From NCBI GenBank assembly GCA_043811005.1, contig JBDRNO010000286.1:1-32620 (forward strand): DNA of 32,620 bases. Reading direction: 5' to 3'. A program made the translations under genes and the position numbers. The notes under the pieces are model-generated. The model did not search any database and was not told where the DNA came from. It was given only the letters and a program-made list of their open reading frames with translations. The DNA comes from JBDRNO01 sp043811005. Lineage in GTDB: Bacteria; Bacteroidota; Bacteroidia; NORP154. Of the stretch, positions 1 to 7,578 are shown piece by piece. How positions within the stretch are numbered: the stretch's first letter is position 1; the number at the start of each line of letters is the position of its first letter.

Positions 1-115
1 AATAATATAATGTTGCTGGGTACTGGTTACTGGGTGCTGGGTGGTATGTAATGATTATTAGTTTGAGTAAAAAAACCAACAACCCGGAACCAAGAACCCA
101 GAGCCCAGAAGCTGA
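1..115. repeat. Imperfect hairpin repeat of the CTGG/CCAG word family (left end cut by window)
   Basis: The left arm (about 13-45) is a run of G/T-rich words such as CTGGGTA and CTGGTTA. The right arm (about 73-112) is a run of A/C-rich words such as AACCCGG and CCAGAAG. The two arms are imperfect reverse complements around an AT-rich spacer. The same plan recurs at 19922-20101, 20117-20500 and 21131-21336. No ORF uses it. Confidence 0.6.
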
Positions 116-123
116 TTGTTATA

Positions 124-139
124 TCCGCTAGCTGGCGGT
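124..139. repeat. Degenerate copy of the TCCGCCAG/CTGGCGGA palindrome
   Basis: TCCGCTAGCTGGCGGT differs by a few bases from the perfect palindrome centred at 7391. Related copies are at 13378, 19887 and 21442. Confidence 0.55.
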
Positions 140-220
140 ACGATAATTTCGTTAATGTTAATAGACAAGTTGACAGTAAACAGTTGGCAAAAGTAAAAAA
201 TTGCGGATTGTTTACCCCAT

Positions 221-261
221 TGGATAAATTATTTAAAATGCTTTTGGATATAATTTATCCA
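221..261 (-). terminator. AT-rich 11-bp stem, possible terminator of the barrel gene
   Basis: TGGATAAATTA at 221-231 is perfectly complementary to 251-261, with a 19-nt loop. It sits just past the stop (284) of the minus-strand barrel gene. There is no strong U-run and the stem is AT-rich, so the terminator role is only suggested. Confidence 0.3.
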
Positions 262-283
262 GTTTTATGTATAATTTACAAGG

Positions 284-1030
284 TTAAAAATGAAAAATCA
301 ATGAAACATCCCTGATAAGTGGCATAATAATTATTTCTGTTGTGCCTACCCGTGGCGTGTTATTTATTATACCTTGTTCGTGAATTATTTTTTTGCCGGT
401 AGTATGTATAATGTCTATGCCTACCTGTGATGAAATGGAAAACCTTTTTGAGAACCTGTACTTTATTCCAAAAAATAAATTTGCCCCGACTTTATAGATC
501 AAACTTTTTTCATTACAAATGATTTCCGCACCAAAGGAATTCTAACTATAGTAAGAAGTTGTATCTTTCTCTAAAGAATCAATATATGTGCTATAATAAT
601 TATCCAAATAAAAAAACATTAGATCAACCCCGTAAAATCTTTGAAATTTATAATCCCCCCTGATCCTCTCAACACCAAGATTTAACCTGTATGTTGTAAT
701 GTCGTGTAAGGCATATTGGCTTATCACAATAGAATCATTTGATGAGATTGCGGAATACCCAAAATGGGTATATTGATCATAAGGTAAATAGTCACTTTTA
801 TAACTCAACCCGATTCTATACGCCAAGTCAATTAACGACCTTTTGTATAATAGTGAAAATTCAGGGTAGCTGTGTTCTCCTCCTAACATAGTTACTAAAA
901 CAGGAGCTATATTAACGCCTATCTCATTTTTCTTAATAAGAGATCCTGGAATTGAATCGTTTTTTTGACTAAATAAATTAGAAGTTACTCCGACAAGTAA
1001 AGGGAATAAGAATAAAACTGCTTTTTGCAT
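284..1030 (-). pseudogene. Outer-membrane beta-barrel protein interrupted by an in-frame TAG stop
   Basis: The ATG is at 1030, followed by a signal peptide ending near LFSQ. About 160 residues of alternating hydrophobic/polar, aromatic-rich sequence follow, as in small Bacteroidota outer-membrane barrels. A TAG at 544-542 stops the frame after 162 codons. The same frame then stays open (NSFGAEIICNEKSL...) for another 86 codons and ends in LIFHF, a C-terminal Phe typical of barrel proteins. One intact gene would encode about 248 residues. TAG is an ordinary stop for other genes here (2432, 17639, 22590), so recoding is unlikely. A nonsense mutation or a sequence error fits better. A conventional annotation would show only 542-1030, with the piece at 284-502 as an orphan. 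The exact family is not recognised. Confidence 0.7.
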
Positions 1031-1190
1031 TTTGAAAAGAAATAGTTGTTAAAAATAAATAACTTTTTCAAATTATTTGTGGTAATTAGTGAAAATTAGT
1101 GTAATTCGTGGCAAAATTATTTTCAATTAATTTGAATGGCTATGTTCTTGTTTTCGTATATTCGTACAAAATTCGTAATTCGTAGATAAA

Positions 1191-2432
1191 ATGAAAATTC
1201 TCATTAAAAACATTAAAGAACTTGTCCAAATTGAAGAAAAATCCAGGCAAAAGGTGTCCGGCAAGGAAATGGCACAAATAAACACTATCAAAAACGCCTG
1301 GCTGAGCATTGAAGATGATATTATAACGGATTTTGGCAACATGGACGATTGTCCGGTGATAGAGGAGGGGAGTAGCATGGAAGTTATTAACGCAACAGGC
1401 AAAATGGTCTTCCCTTGCTGGTGCGACCCACATACTCACCTTGTTTATGCAGGAAGCCGTGAGGGTGAGTTCGTTGACCGTATCAAGGGCTTGACCTACG
1501 AAGAGATTGCCCAAAGAGGGGGGGGGATATTGAATTCGGCAAAGAGATTGCAAAATACCCCGGAAGGTGAGCTGACCATACAAGCGCTAGAACGCATCAA
1601 TGAGATCGAAATGATGGGCACCGGAGCTGTTGAGATAAAAAGCGGTTATGGGTTAACCGTGGAATCTGAGATCAAGATGCTTCGGGTTATAAAAAAACTG
1701 AAAGAGCTAAGTCCCCTGACCATCAAAGCCACATTCCTCGCTGCCCATGCCATCCCAGCCCAGTACAAAGATGACCACAAGGGGTATATTGACCTGATAA
1801 TCAATGAAATGCTGCCTATAGTTAAGGATGAAGGGCTGGCGGATTACATTGATGTGTTTTGTGAAACCGGCTATTTCTCTGCTGAAGAAACCGACCGGAT
1901 CCTGCAGGCAGGTACGGACTATGGGCTGAAACCAAAGATCCATGTAAACCAATTCACATCAATAGGAGGAGTTCAGGTTGGATTAAAACATAATGCCTTA
2001 TCCCTTGACCATTTAGAAGTAACCAACAAAGATGACATAATTGCATTAAAAGAAGGCAAAACAATACCAACATTACTTCCATCCTGTTCATTTTTTTTAA
2101 ACATTCCTTATGCTCCTGCCAGAGAGTTGATTGATTCGGGATTACCCGTTGCCTTGGCTACTGACTATAATCCCGGTTCCACACCTTCGGGTAATATACC
2201 TTTCGTTATCTCCCTTGCTTGCATCAAAATGCGGATGACACCAGAAGAAGCCATCAACGCAGCTACCATCAATGCCGCTTATGCAATGGGTTTAAGTGAA
2301 ACCCACGGAAGCATTGCCAGGGGCAAAAAAGCAAATGTGTTTATCACTAAAGGGATGCCTTCATATACATTTCTACCTTATGCGTTTGGGAGTGATCTGG
2401 TGGAGAGGGTGATTGTGGGTGGGGACATTTAG
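1191..2432 (+). CDS. hutI: Imidazolonepropionase (histidine degradation)
   Basis: This enzyme hydrolyses 4-imidazolone-5-propionate to N-formimidoyl-L-glutamate, the third step of histidine degradation, in the cytoplasm. The 413 residues match the usual HutI length. Amidohydrolase metal-site motifs are in order: CDPHTH (His81, His83), then LAAHAIPAQYK, KIHVNQF and SLDHLE, and the late Asp in ATDYNPGS. The YAGSREGEF stretch after HTH is typical of HutI. The ATG at 1191 gives a normal N-terminus. The next pathway enzyme, the fused formimidoyltransferase/cyclodeaminase, lies 5 kb downstream at 7579 on the same strand, separated by unrelated genes, so the two are not one operon. hutH and hutU are not in the window. 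Two hairpins (2480-2512, 2550-2583) follow the gene. Confidence 0.96.
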   Translation: MKILIKNIKELVQIEEKSRQKVSGKEMAQINTIKNAWLSIEDDIITDFGNMDDCPVIEEGSSMEVINATGKMVFPCWCDPHTHLVYAGSREGEFVDRIKGLTYEEIAQRGGGILNSAKRLQNTPEGELTIQALERINEIEMMGTGAVEIKSGYGLTVESEIKMLRVIKKLKELSPLTIKATFLAAHAIPAQYKDDHKGYIDLIINEMLPIVKDEGLADYIDVFCETGYFSAEETDRILQAGTDYGLKPKIHVNQFTSIGGVQVGLKHNALSLDHLEVTNKDDIIALKEGKTIPTLLPSCSFFLNIPYAPARELIDSGLPVALATDYNPGSTPSGNIPFVISLACIKMRMTPEEAINAATINAAYAMGLSETHGSIARGKKANVFITKGMPSYTFLPYAFGSDLVERVIVGGDI

Positions 2433-2479
2433 GAGTGGGAATAGTTCGCTTTACCTTCTATTGAATTATAAGCTTAATA

Positions 2480-2512
2480 AGCTTTCCAAAAGTTTCGAAC
2501 TTTTGGAAAGCT
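2480..2512. terminator. Perfect 15-bp hairpin after hutI
   Basis: AGCTTTCCAAAAGTT (2480-2494) pairs perfectly with 2498-2512 around the loop TCG. There is no U-run after it. It may help end hutI transcription or protect its 3' end. Confidence 0.5.
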
Positions 2513-2549
2513 GGTAATAATAATCAACGAACAGAAAAATATTTATAAT

Positions 2550-2583
2550 AAAACCTCAAGGTATTTTGAAACCTTGAGGTTTT
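2550..2583. terminator. Bidirectional intrinsic terminator between convergent genes
   Basis: AAAACCTCAAGGT (2550-2562) pairs perfectly with 2571-2583 around an 8-nt loop. It is flanked by an A-run on the left and a T-run on the right. It lies between the convergent ends of hutI (2432) and the minus-strand T9SS cargo gene (2614), so it can serve both. Confidence 0.8.
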
Positions 2584-2613
2584 AATTTACTCTGAGTTGT
2601 TAACTAAAATTCA

Positions 2614-5580
2614 TTAATGCAACTCAATTAATTTCAGTGTGTAATTTTTGTCATTTACTCCAAATCTCAATAAATATATGCCTGAAGAACAACCCAATGT
2701 TCTTGCACTGAATGTATATTCATAATATCCTGCATCTTTCATCCCCTTGTCTAAAGTACGAATTTTTTCTCCCAAAACATGATATACTTCTAAAGACACA
2801 TTGGCTTTAGTTGATAAGCTAAAGGCTATCAGCGTTTGGCCGGTAAAGGGATTTGGAGATATGTTCAAATTACCTGGAAATTCACTCTCATTATAATCAG
2901 GTATCATGTCCGGATTCTTTACAACGTTAACAATAATTTCCGCAGAATCAGGACAACCGTTATCCACTTTTACATAATAAGTTAGGGTAGTATCAGGTGA
3001 TACAATTAAAGTATCAGGTCCTATTTCCTGATAATAATGTCTAACAATAACCCCATTTACAGTCCATGTAAAATCATTACCTACTCCGAAAGCCGTATTT
3101 TCTGCAACAAGCATTATTGTATCGCTTTCACATATCGTAGTATCAGGATCAGGAATAGTTTGAATAGTTGTATTAGGTAATACGGTAACGGTAATTTCGT
3201 TCTCATCACAATAAACAACATCATTATCACATTTGCTGCATGCTCCTAAAATTATAGAAGCAGAGCCAAAAGAGGTCCATACGATCGTTATCTCATTATT
3301 ACCATAAGACAAAATTTCTCCGATCCCAACTCCATCAAAATTCCAATCGTAAAATGTGGAACAATAAAAATCAACAGAATAAGTTGTGGTATCTCCTACA
3401 CACACAGTAGTGGCTCCTGATATATCAACATCAGGCATTAAGGATACAGTAAACGTTAGCGGATAGGATACGGGGCCGGTACATACACCTCCTGACTGCT
3501 GTTCCTGAACAGTCACAGTATATTCTCCTGATGGAAAGTTATTCACATTAAAGCATATTGTAGGCCATGGGGGATGACCATTTTGCCCCGGGGTCCAGGT
3601 AAATGGCAAAAAGCCGGGTTCAAACTGGATAATATATTCTGATGTTGTCACCTGGTCATTATAAATAGTTATACATAGGTTTTCTACTGTATCACATACT
3701 ATTTCAATCGGAGCTACTTCAAATATTAAGGGGATCGCTGATACTCCGCCAATCGTTATGTGAATTATACTGCCCACGGTATCGGTAATATCCGATCCGT
3801 CAGATGCTATAATACGCATATAATACATCCCCAAATTCAAGCCAAGTGCGAGATAATCGGGAAGTGGTGGGATACAAAGTTCTAATTGCCCCGAAACGGT
3901 ATCAATCACTATCCCCAAGTCCCCTTCATTTACAATTGTCATTGCCGGTGGATACATGGGAGGGTCGCCAGGAGATAGAAGCTGAACTATAAATTCATTG
4001 CCGGGATTGTAGAATATTGTTGGATCAAAGGTGTTAATATCAATGGGAACAAAAACACACACACCAGCGGAATCTGTAATACAAACACTGGTATCCTTTG
4101 CTTCATTTGTCATAATATCACATTCTTTAATACAAAAAGGGCCCCAAGGTATGGATATCGTTGTTAAATCATTAACAGCAGGATCTGTTGACACTACTCT
4201 GAGATAATAGTTACATCCGGGCGGCACGATGGGTATTTGTCCGTCAATTGAGCCGGGAGATACAGGAGGCGGATACATTGAAGGATCGTATGTCTGTGTG
4301 CTTTGTACAGGGCTTCCGATTACATAAGCAGTATCATCAAAACTTCCAGTGGAATCAGACAGTTCTAAATAATATTCATTCCCCGGGTTATAAGCCCCGT
4401 AAGAATAAAAAGGTACGTCTATTGCACTGTAAATGCAAACAGGTTGCTGATCTACAGGTAAGCCGGGAGGATTGGCTGGACTGGCAGGATCATAATAAGG
4501 ATCCATAGTTACAGCAGGTTGAAGAGCTTTAATACTGTCAGGACAATCAACGATTTCAATACAAATGGGATAGGAGCTTCCAACAATAATTGGCGGGGTG
4601 AGCCGGACTACCCGGAATGAATAGCACGAACCAAAAGGCATGGAAGTTGGGAACTTTACTTTCCATGAAGAAGGAATAGAAAAAGTAAAAGGTGGATCAA
4701 ATGCCGGTAAGGTTATGGCATAATCCCAGAGAAAAGTGGAATTAGTGAAGTCACCTGATGAATCAGACATCTCTATAACATACATTCCCTCACATAAGCT
4801 GTCGTAAACGGTAAACCAGAATTCAGGGAAATTGTAGTCTTCATGGCAGATGGGGCTTGATATGAAATTAACGGCTTCAATTATACCCGGGTCATTATAT
4901 TCATAATGCGCTACAACCATGATATCATCAACTGAAAAGGGTAAGCTGTCACTGGTATTTATTCCATCGTTAATCCATTTGAATGCAAACCTGAGATCAC
5001 CATGATCTATAAAAGCAGAGTTTGTAATTTTTGCATATTTCCAGTTTATCATATTACCGTACTTTGTATAACCTTCCGTATTAGTTGTTAGCATCCAATT
5101 CCCCCCTCCATCAGTACTATAATAAACTTCTCCATAATCAGCCACAGATCCGGCTGCAAGCCACCAGAAAGCCAAAGTGATCTTCGAGTAACCATAGGTA
5201 CAAAACCCTGTATTCATTATAGCCCATCGTTCCGAAGTATTACCGGGATCATAATTCGCATTTAATGCACTACTGAAGGTGTCTTGTATATGCATGTAAT
5301 TGCCTCCGGGTGTGCCAATTTGCCCAAGATTATCTAATGTTGAATCCTGGGGCGGAGTATCAGGATATATTCCCAAACCGGAGTATTCGTCATTTACTAA
5401 CCACATATTCCCGCCAGAACCTCCACCAGAGTTTAAATCAAATTTGTAGGGAGCCCCATCTTCAAAATCTTCAACAAAAAGCAATGTTTTATTTTGAGAA
5501 TAAATGGGGTAACTATAAAGGAGGACAGATAATAAAAATGTGCTTATTAGTTTCGGAATTTTACTATGTGTATATATCAT
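2614..5580 (-). CDS. Large secreted protein with T9SS type A sorting domain
   Basis: About 988 residues. The frame extends to a TTG at 5604, but the ATG at 5580 gives a normal signal peptide (basic THSKIPK, hydrophobic core, cut near IYSQ) and is preferred. The region after the signal (LFVEDFEDG... to SVDDIMVVA) looks like a concanavalin-type choice-of-anchor module. Several Cys- and Pro-rich immunoglobulin-like or PKD-like segments follow; one contains DTTICESDTIMLVAEN. The last 80 or so residues are a T9SS type A domain (LNISPNPFTGQT, VYHVLGEKIRTL, GIYLLRFGV, ending LKLIELH). It is expected to be exported by T9SS and attached or released at the cell surface. No catalytic motif was seen, so adhesion or a structural role is only a guess. 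It shares the terminator at 2550-2583. Confidence 0.85.
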   Translation of the reverse strand: MIYTHSKIPKLISTFLLSVLLYSYPIYSQNKTLLFVEDFEDGAPYKFDLNSGGGSGGNMWLVNDEYSGLGIYPDTPPQDSTLDNLGQIGTPGGNYMHIQDTFSSALNANYDPGNTSERWAIMNTGFCTYGYSKITLAFWWLAAGSVADYGEVYYSTDGGGNWMLTTNTEGYTKYGNMINWKYAKITNSAFIDHGDLRFAFKWINDGINTSDSLPFSVDDIMVVAHYEYNDPGIIEAVNFISSPICHEDYNFPEFWFTVYDSLCEGMYVIEMSDSSGDFTNSTFLWDYAITLPAFDPPFTFSIPSSWKVKFPTSMPFGSCYSFRVVRLTPPIIVGSSYPICIEIVDCPDSIKALQPAVTMDPYYDPASPANPPGLPVDQQPVCIYSAIDVPFYSYGAYNPGNEYYLELSDSTGSFDDTAYVIGSPVQSTQTYDPSMYPPPVSPGSIDGQIPIVPPGCNYYLRVVSTDPAVNDLTTISIPWGPFCIKECDIMTNEAKDTSVCITDSAGVCVFVPIDINTFDPTIFYNPGNEFIVQLLSPGDPPMYPPAMTIVNEGDLGIVIDTVSGQLELCIPPLPDYLALGLNLGMYYMRIIASDGSDITDTVGSIIHITIGGVSAIPLIFEVAPIEIVCDTVENLCITIYNDQVTTSEYIIQFEPGFLPFTWTPGQNGHPPWPTICFNVNNFPSGEYTVTVQEQQSGGVCTGPVSYPLTFTVSLMPDVDISGATTVCVGDTTTYSVDFYCSTFYDWNFDGVGIGEILSYGNNEITIVWTSFGSASIILGACSKCDNDVVYCDENEITVTVLPNTTIQTIPDPDTTICESDTIMLVAENTAFGVGNDFTWTVNGVIVRHYYQEIGPDTLIVSPDTTLTYYVKVDNGCPDSAEIIVNVVKNPDMIPDYNESEFPGNLNISPNPFTGQTLIAFSLSTKANVSLEVYHVLGEKIRTLDKGMKDAGYYEYTFSARTLGCSSGIYLLRFGVNDKNYTLKLIELH

Positions 5581-5742
5581 TGGTCTTTTTTTATTATAAA
5601 TCAATTAATCTTCAATTTAGAAAAACAACAATTGTCCGATAAAATTAATAAAATATAGTTAATTTTAAAAAAAATTCAGGAACAATTTTTGTTATGAATA
5701 AATTGATTCATGTAAAATTAATAACCATTAAAATTTTATAAC

Positions 5743-6096
5743 ATGAAAAAATCATTATTAACAATCCTCCTTACGACTGCGCTATTTGTTCTGGCGAACA
5801 GCCTATCATTCGCCCAAAAGGTTTACCGTGTTAAATACGAATCGCAGGCAGACCTGAAGGTTTACGTGGTCAGCTATGAATCGCAGTGCGATTTGAAGGT
5901 ATATCATGTAAAGTATTCCTCACAGGCAAATAAAGACGGACTGTGGTACTCGGTTGACTATGAATCCCAGGCGGATTACAAGCTGTATTTTGTGGATTAT
6001 GAGTCGCAGGCAGATCTCAAGATCTATTATGTTGACTACGAATCACAAGCAGGGTGGAGGAATAAAGCAAAGGCGTATTTGTTGAAATTTAAATAA
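5743..6096 (+). CDS. Small secreted protein of six 13-residue YESQAD repeats
   Basis: 117 residues. A clear signal peptide (MKKSLLTILL..., cut after SFAQ) is followed by six near-identical units of the form K-V-Y-x-V-x-Y-E-S-Q-A-D-L. The third unit carries a short NKDG insertion. A basic tail follows (WRNKAKAYLLKFK). The strict alternation of Tyr/Val and polar residues suggests one beta-strand per unit, but no structure can be read directly. It resembles the DUF6150-type repeat proteins of Bacteroidota, whose function I do not know; that family call is from memory of the YESQAD motif. It is divergent from the T9SS cargo gene at 5580 and is followed by the perfect palindrome at 6134-6167, so it is probably a single-gene transcript. 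Confidence 0.8.
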   Translation: MKKSLLTILLTTALFVLANSLSFAQKVYRVKYESQADLKVYVVSYESQCDLKVYHVKYSSQANKDGLWYSVDYESQADYKLYFVDYESQADLKIYYVDYESQAGWRNKAKAYLLKFK

Positions 6097-6133
6097 TTAG
6101 AACTGTTTATAAAGTCTGTAAATTTCGTTTTTT

Positions 6134-6167
6134 TTTGAAGGCGAGGTCACGTGACCTCGCCTTCAAA
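6134..6167. terminator. 34-bp perfect palindrome, probable end-of-transcript hairpin
   Basis: The half-site TTTGAAGGCGAGGTCAC is followed at once by its exact reverse complement, centred at 6150/6151 on CACGTG. In RNA it would be a GC-rich stem with a 4-nt loop. It lies 38 bp after the YESQAD gene. Neither strand has a U-run after the stem, so its terminator role is inferred. It could also be a dispersed repeat. Otherwise 6097-6328 holds nothing I can name. Confidence 0.5.
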
Positions 6168-6328
6168 CATGCAAAATTCTATTATTATCCTCCATCTTAT
6201 TTAATTCAGCAACTCATTATTGTGATGAACTTTTTTTTCCCATTCACCATTTCTCCCATTCCCCGATTCAGTATATTAATCTTGATATTATATATAGTAA
6301 TTTTATGAGTGAATAATTAATTCCTTCA

Positions 6329-7153
6329 CTAATAATCCTTCGTATAATCATCAAACAACTTCATCATCTTTATCGTATTCTTACCAATCTTTCCATCGTT
6401 TATTTTATGATCATCAATCTGAACAACAGGTATTATTTGCATTGTTGTACCGGTTACAAATGCCTCATCAGCTTGTTTAAGCTCGGAAAAAGGCACCCTT
6501 CTAACTTCAATAATAAAATGATCTTTTGCAAGTTCCAGTACCAGCCCCCTGGTTATTCCTAATAATATATTCTTACAAGGTGTAACAAGTGTGTTTCCTT
6601 TAAAAATAAAAAGATTGTTCCTGGTTGTTTCGAGCACTTCATCTTTATAATAATAAAGAATATCATAAGCATTATGTTTTTCCTTTTCCGGCTTTAACCT
6701 GATGGCATTCAGGTAGTGGGTGGTTTTGGCTAAAGGCACATCCCTCTGGTATTCTGATGTAATTAATTTAACTCCTTTTTGGTATATTTCAGGCGGGTAA
6801 TATGGCAATTCCTCAATTATGACTAAAAAATTAGGTTCAGTAACACTTATGGAGTCAGGGCTGTATCCACCGGTTAAAACCAGTCTTATGGCTGCCTCCT
6901 TTAATTTGCTTTTTTTAAGTAATTTTTCTATTATCTTTATAATTTCACTTTCAGAATACCTTAATGTCAATCGCAGCTCCCCTGCTGAGTTACTGAACCT
7001 CTTCATGTGCTCATGTATTCGAAATGGCTTGCCATTGTAAGTCCTCAGGAAATCAAAAACCGCATAAGACCTCAATAGCCCCAGGTCATTAATATGTATG
7101 GTAGCTTTATCTGCGGGCAATATCCGGTTGTTGAAAAAACAATATCTTGGCAT
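6329..7153 (-). CDS. PLP-dependent class IV aminotransferase (branched-chain / D-amino-acid / ADC lyase type)
   Basis: 274 residues, cytoplasmic. The fold-type IV pattern is clear: an N-terminal NDLGLLRSYAVFDFLRTYNG segment, the probable PLP lysine Lys143 in LAKTTHYLNAI, then VLETTRNNLFIF (Glu175 and Asn), where the PLP pyridine and phosphate are usually held. LLGITRGLVLELA and ADEAFVTGTTMQIIPV follow and are typical of the family's C-terminal half. Class IV members include IlvE, D-alanine aminotransferase and aminodeoxychorismate lyase. The substrate cannot be settled from sequence alone, so no symbol is given. The ATG at 7153 gives the canonical start. It is transcribed alone, away from the FTCD gene, probably from the site at 7224-7231. 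Confidence 0.88.
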   Translation of the reverse strand: MPRYCFFNNRILPADKATIHINDLGLLRSYAVFDFLRTYNGKPFRIHEHMKRFSNSAGELRLTLRYSESEIIKIIEKLLKKSKLKEAAIRLVLTGGYSPDSISVTEPNFLVIIEELPYYPPEIYQKGVKLITSEYQRDVPLAKTTHYLNAIRLKPEKEKHNAYDILYYYKDEVLETTRNNLFIFKGNTLVTPCKNILLGITRGLVLELAKDHFIIEVRRVPFSELKQADEAFVTGTTMQIIPVVQIDDHKINDGKIGKNTIKMMKLFDDYTKDY

Positions 7154-7223
7154 AATTACAGTATTTAAATCTACTCATTATATAAATAATCCCAAAAGAT
7201 CAGAAGAAGCAATTATCAGGACA

Positions 7224-7231
7224 CAAATCTA
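7224..7231 (-). promoter_or_regulatory. Bacteroidota -7 promoter element for the aminotransferase
   Basis: Read on the minus strand this is TAGATTTG, a match to TAnnTTTG, about 70 nt before the ATG at 7153. A second match, on the plus strand at 7274-7281, could serve the FTCD gene but would leave a leader of nearly 300 nt. Confidence 0.4.
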
Positions 7232-7378
7232 AAATCTAAATTCGTAAATTCGAAATAATTAATCTAAAATTGTTAGATTTGCCTTTCTTTATTAAAGAAA
7301 TTGTATAGTGTGTTGTTAGGTATTTGTACGTGTTTAGCGAGTATAAATAAATTGACTAATATCGCCATAGTTGACTAA

Positions 7379-7404
7379 CTCCGTCCGCCAGCTGGCGGAC
7401 GGAG
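7379..7404. repeat. 26-bp perfect palindrome (TCCGCCAG/CTGGCGGA family)
   Basis: The half-site CTCCGTCCGCCAG is followed by its exact reverse complement. It is the best copy of a palindrome family also seen at 124, 13378, 19887 and 21442. Confidence 0.75.
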
Positions 7405-7430
7405 AAAACAGGATAATACTTTACTCTGGG

Positions 7431-7540
7431 CTTTAGCCCTTAAATTATTAGTTTTTAAAAAGATGATGGGCTAAAGACCAAGACTAATGATGATTCATTA
7501 TCCCCGCAATAAATGGCGGGGTTAGTCATAATCATTACAC
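7431..7540. repeat. Two further hairpins in the FTCD upstream region
   Basis: CTTTAGCCC (7431-7439) pairs perfectly with GGGCTAAAG (7468-7476). A second, longer imperfect hairpin is centred on CCCCGC (7502-7507) and GGCGGGG (7515-7521), with partly complementary flanks out to about 7484 and 7540. Together with 7379-7404, three palindromes fill most of the 425 bp between the divergent genes at 7153 and 7579. I see no gene here. Confidence 0.6.
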
Positions 7541-7578
7541 ATAAAATATTGAAATTCCGATACTAATAAAATACTACT

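Noticed and set aside
542..544. TAG reassigned to an amino acid
   Set aside because: Several intact genes in the window end in TAG (2432, 17639, 22590), so general recoding does not fit.
5581..5604. TTG start of the 2614-5580 T9SS cargo gene
   Set aside because: The ATG at 5580 gives a standard signal peptide without the extra eight residues.
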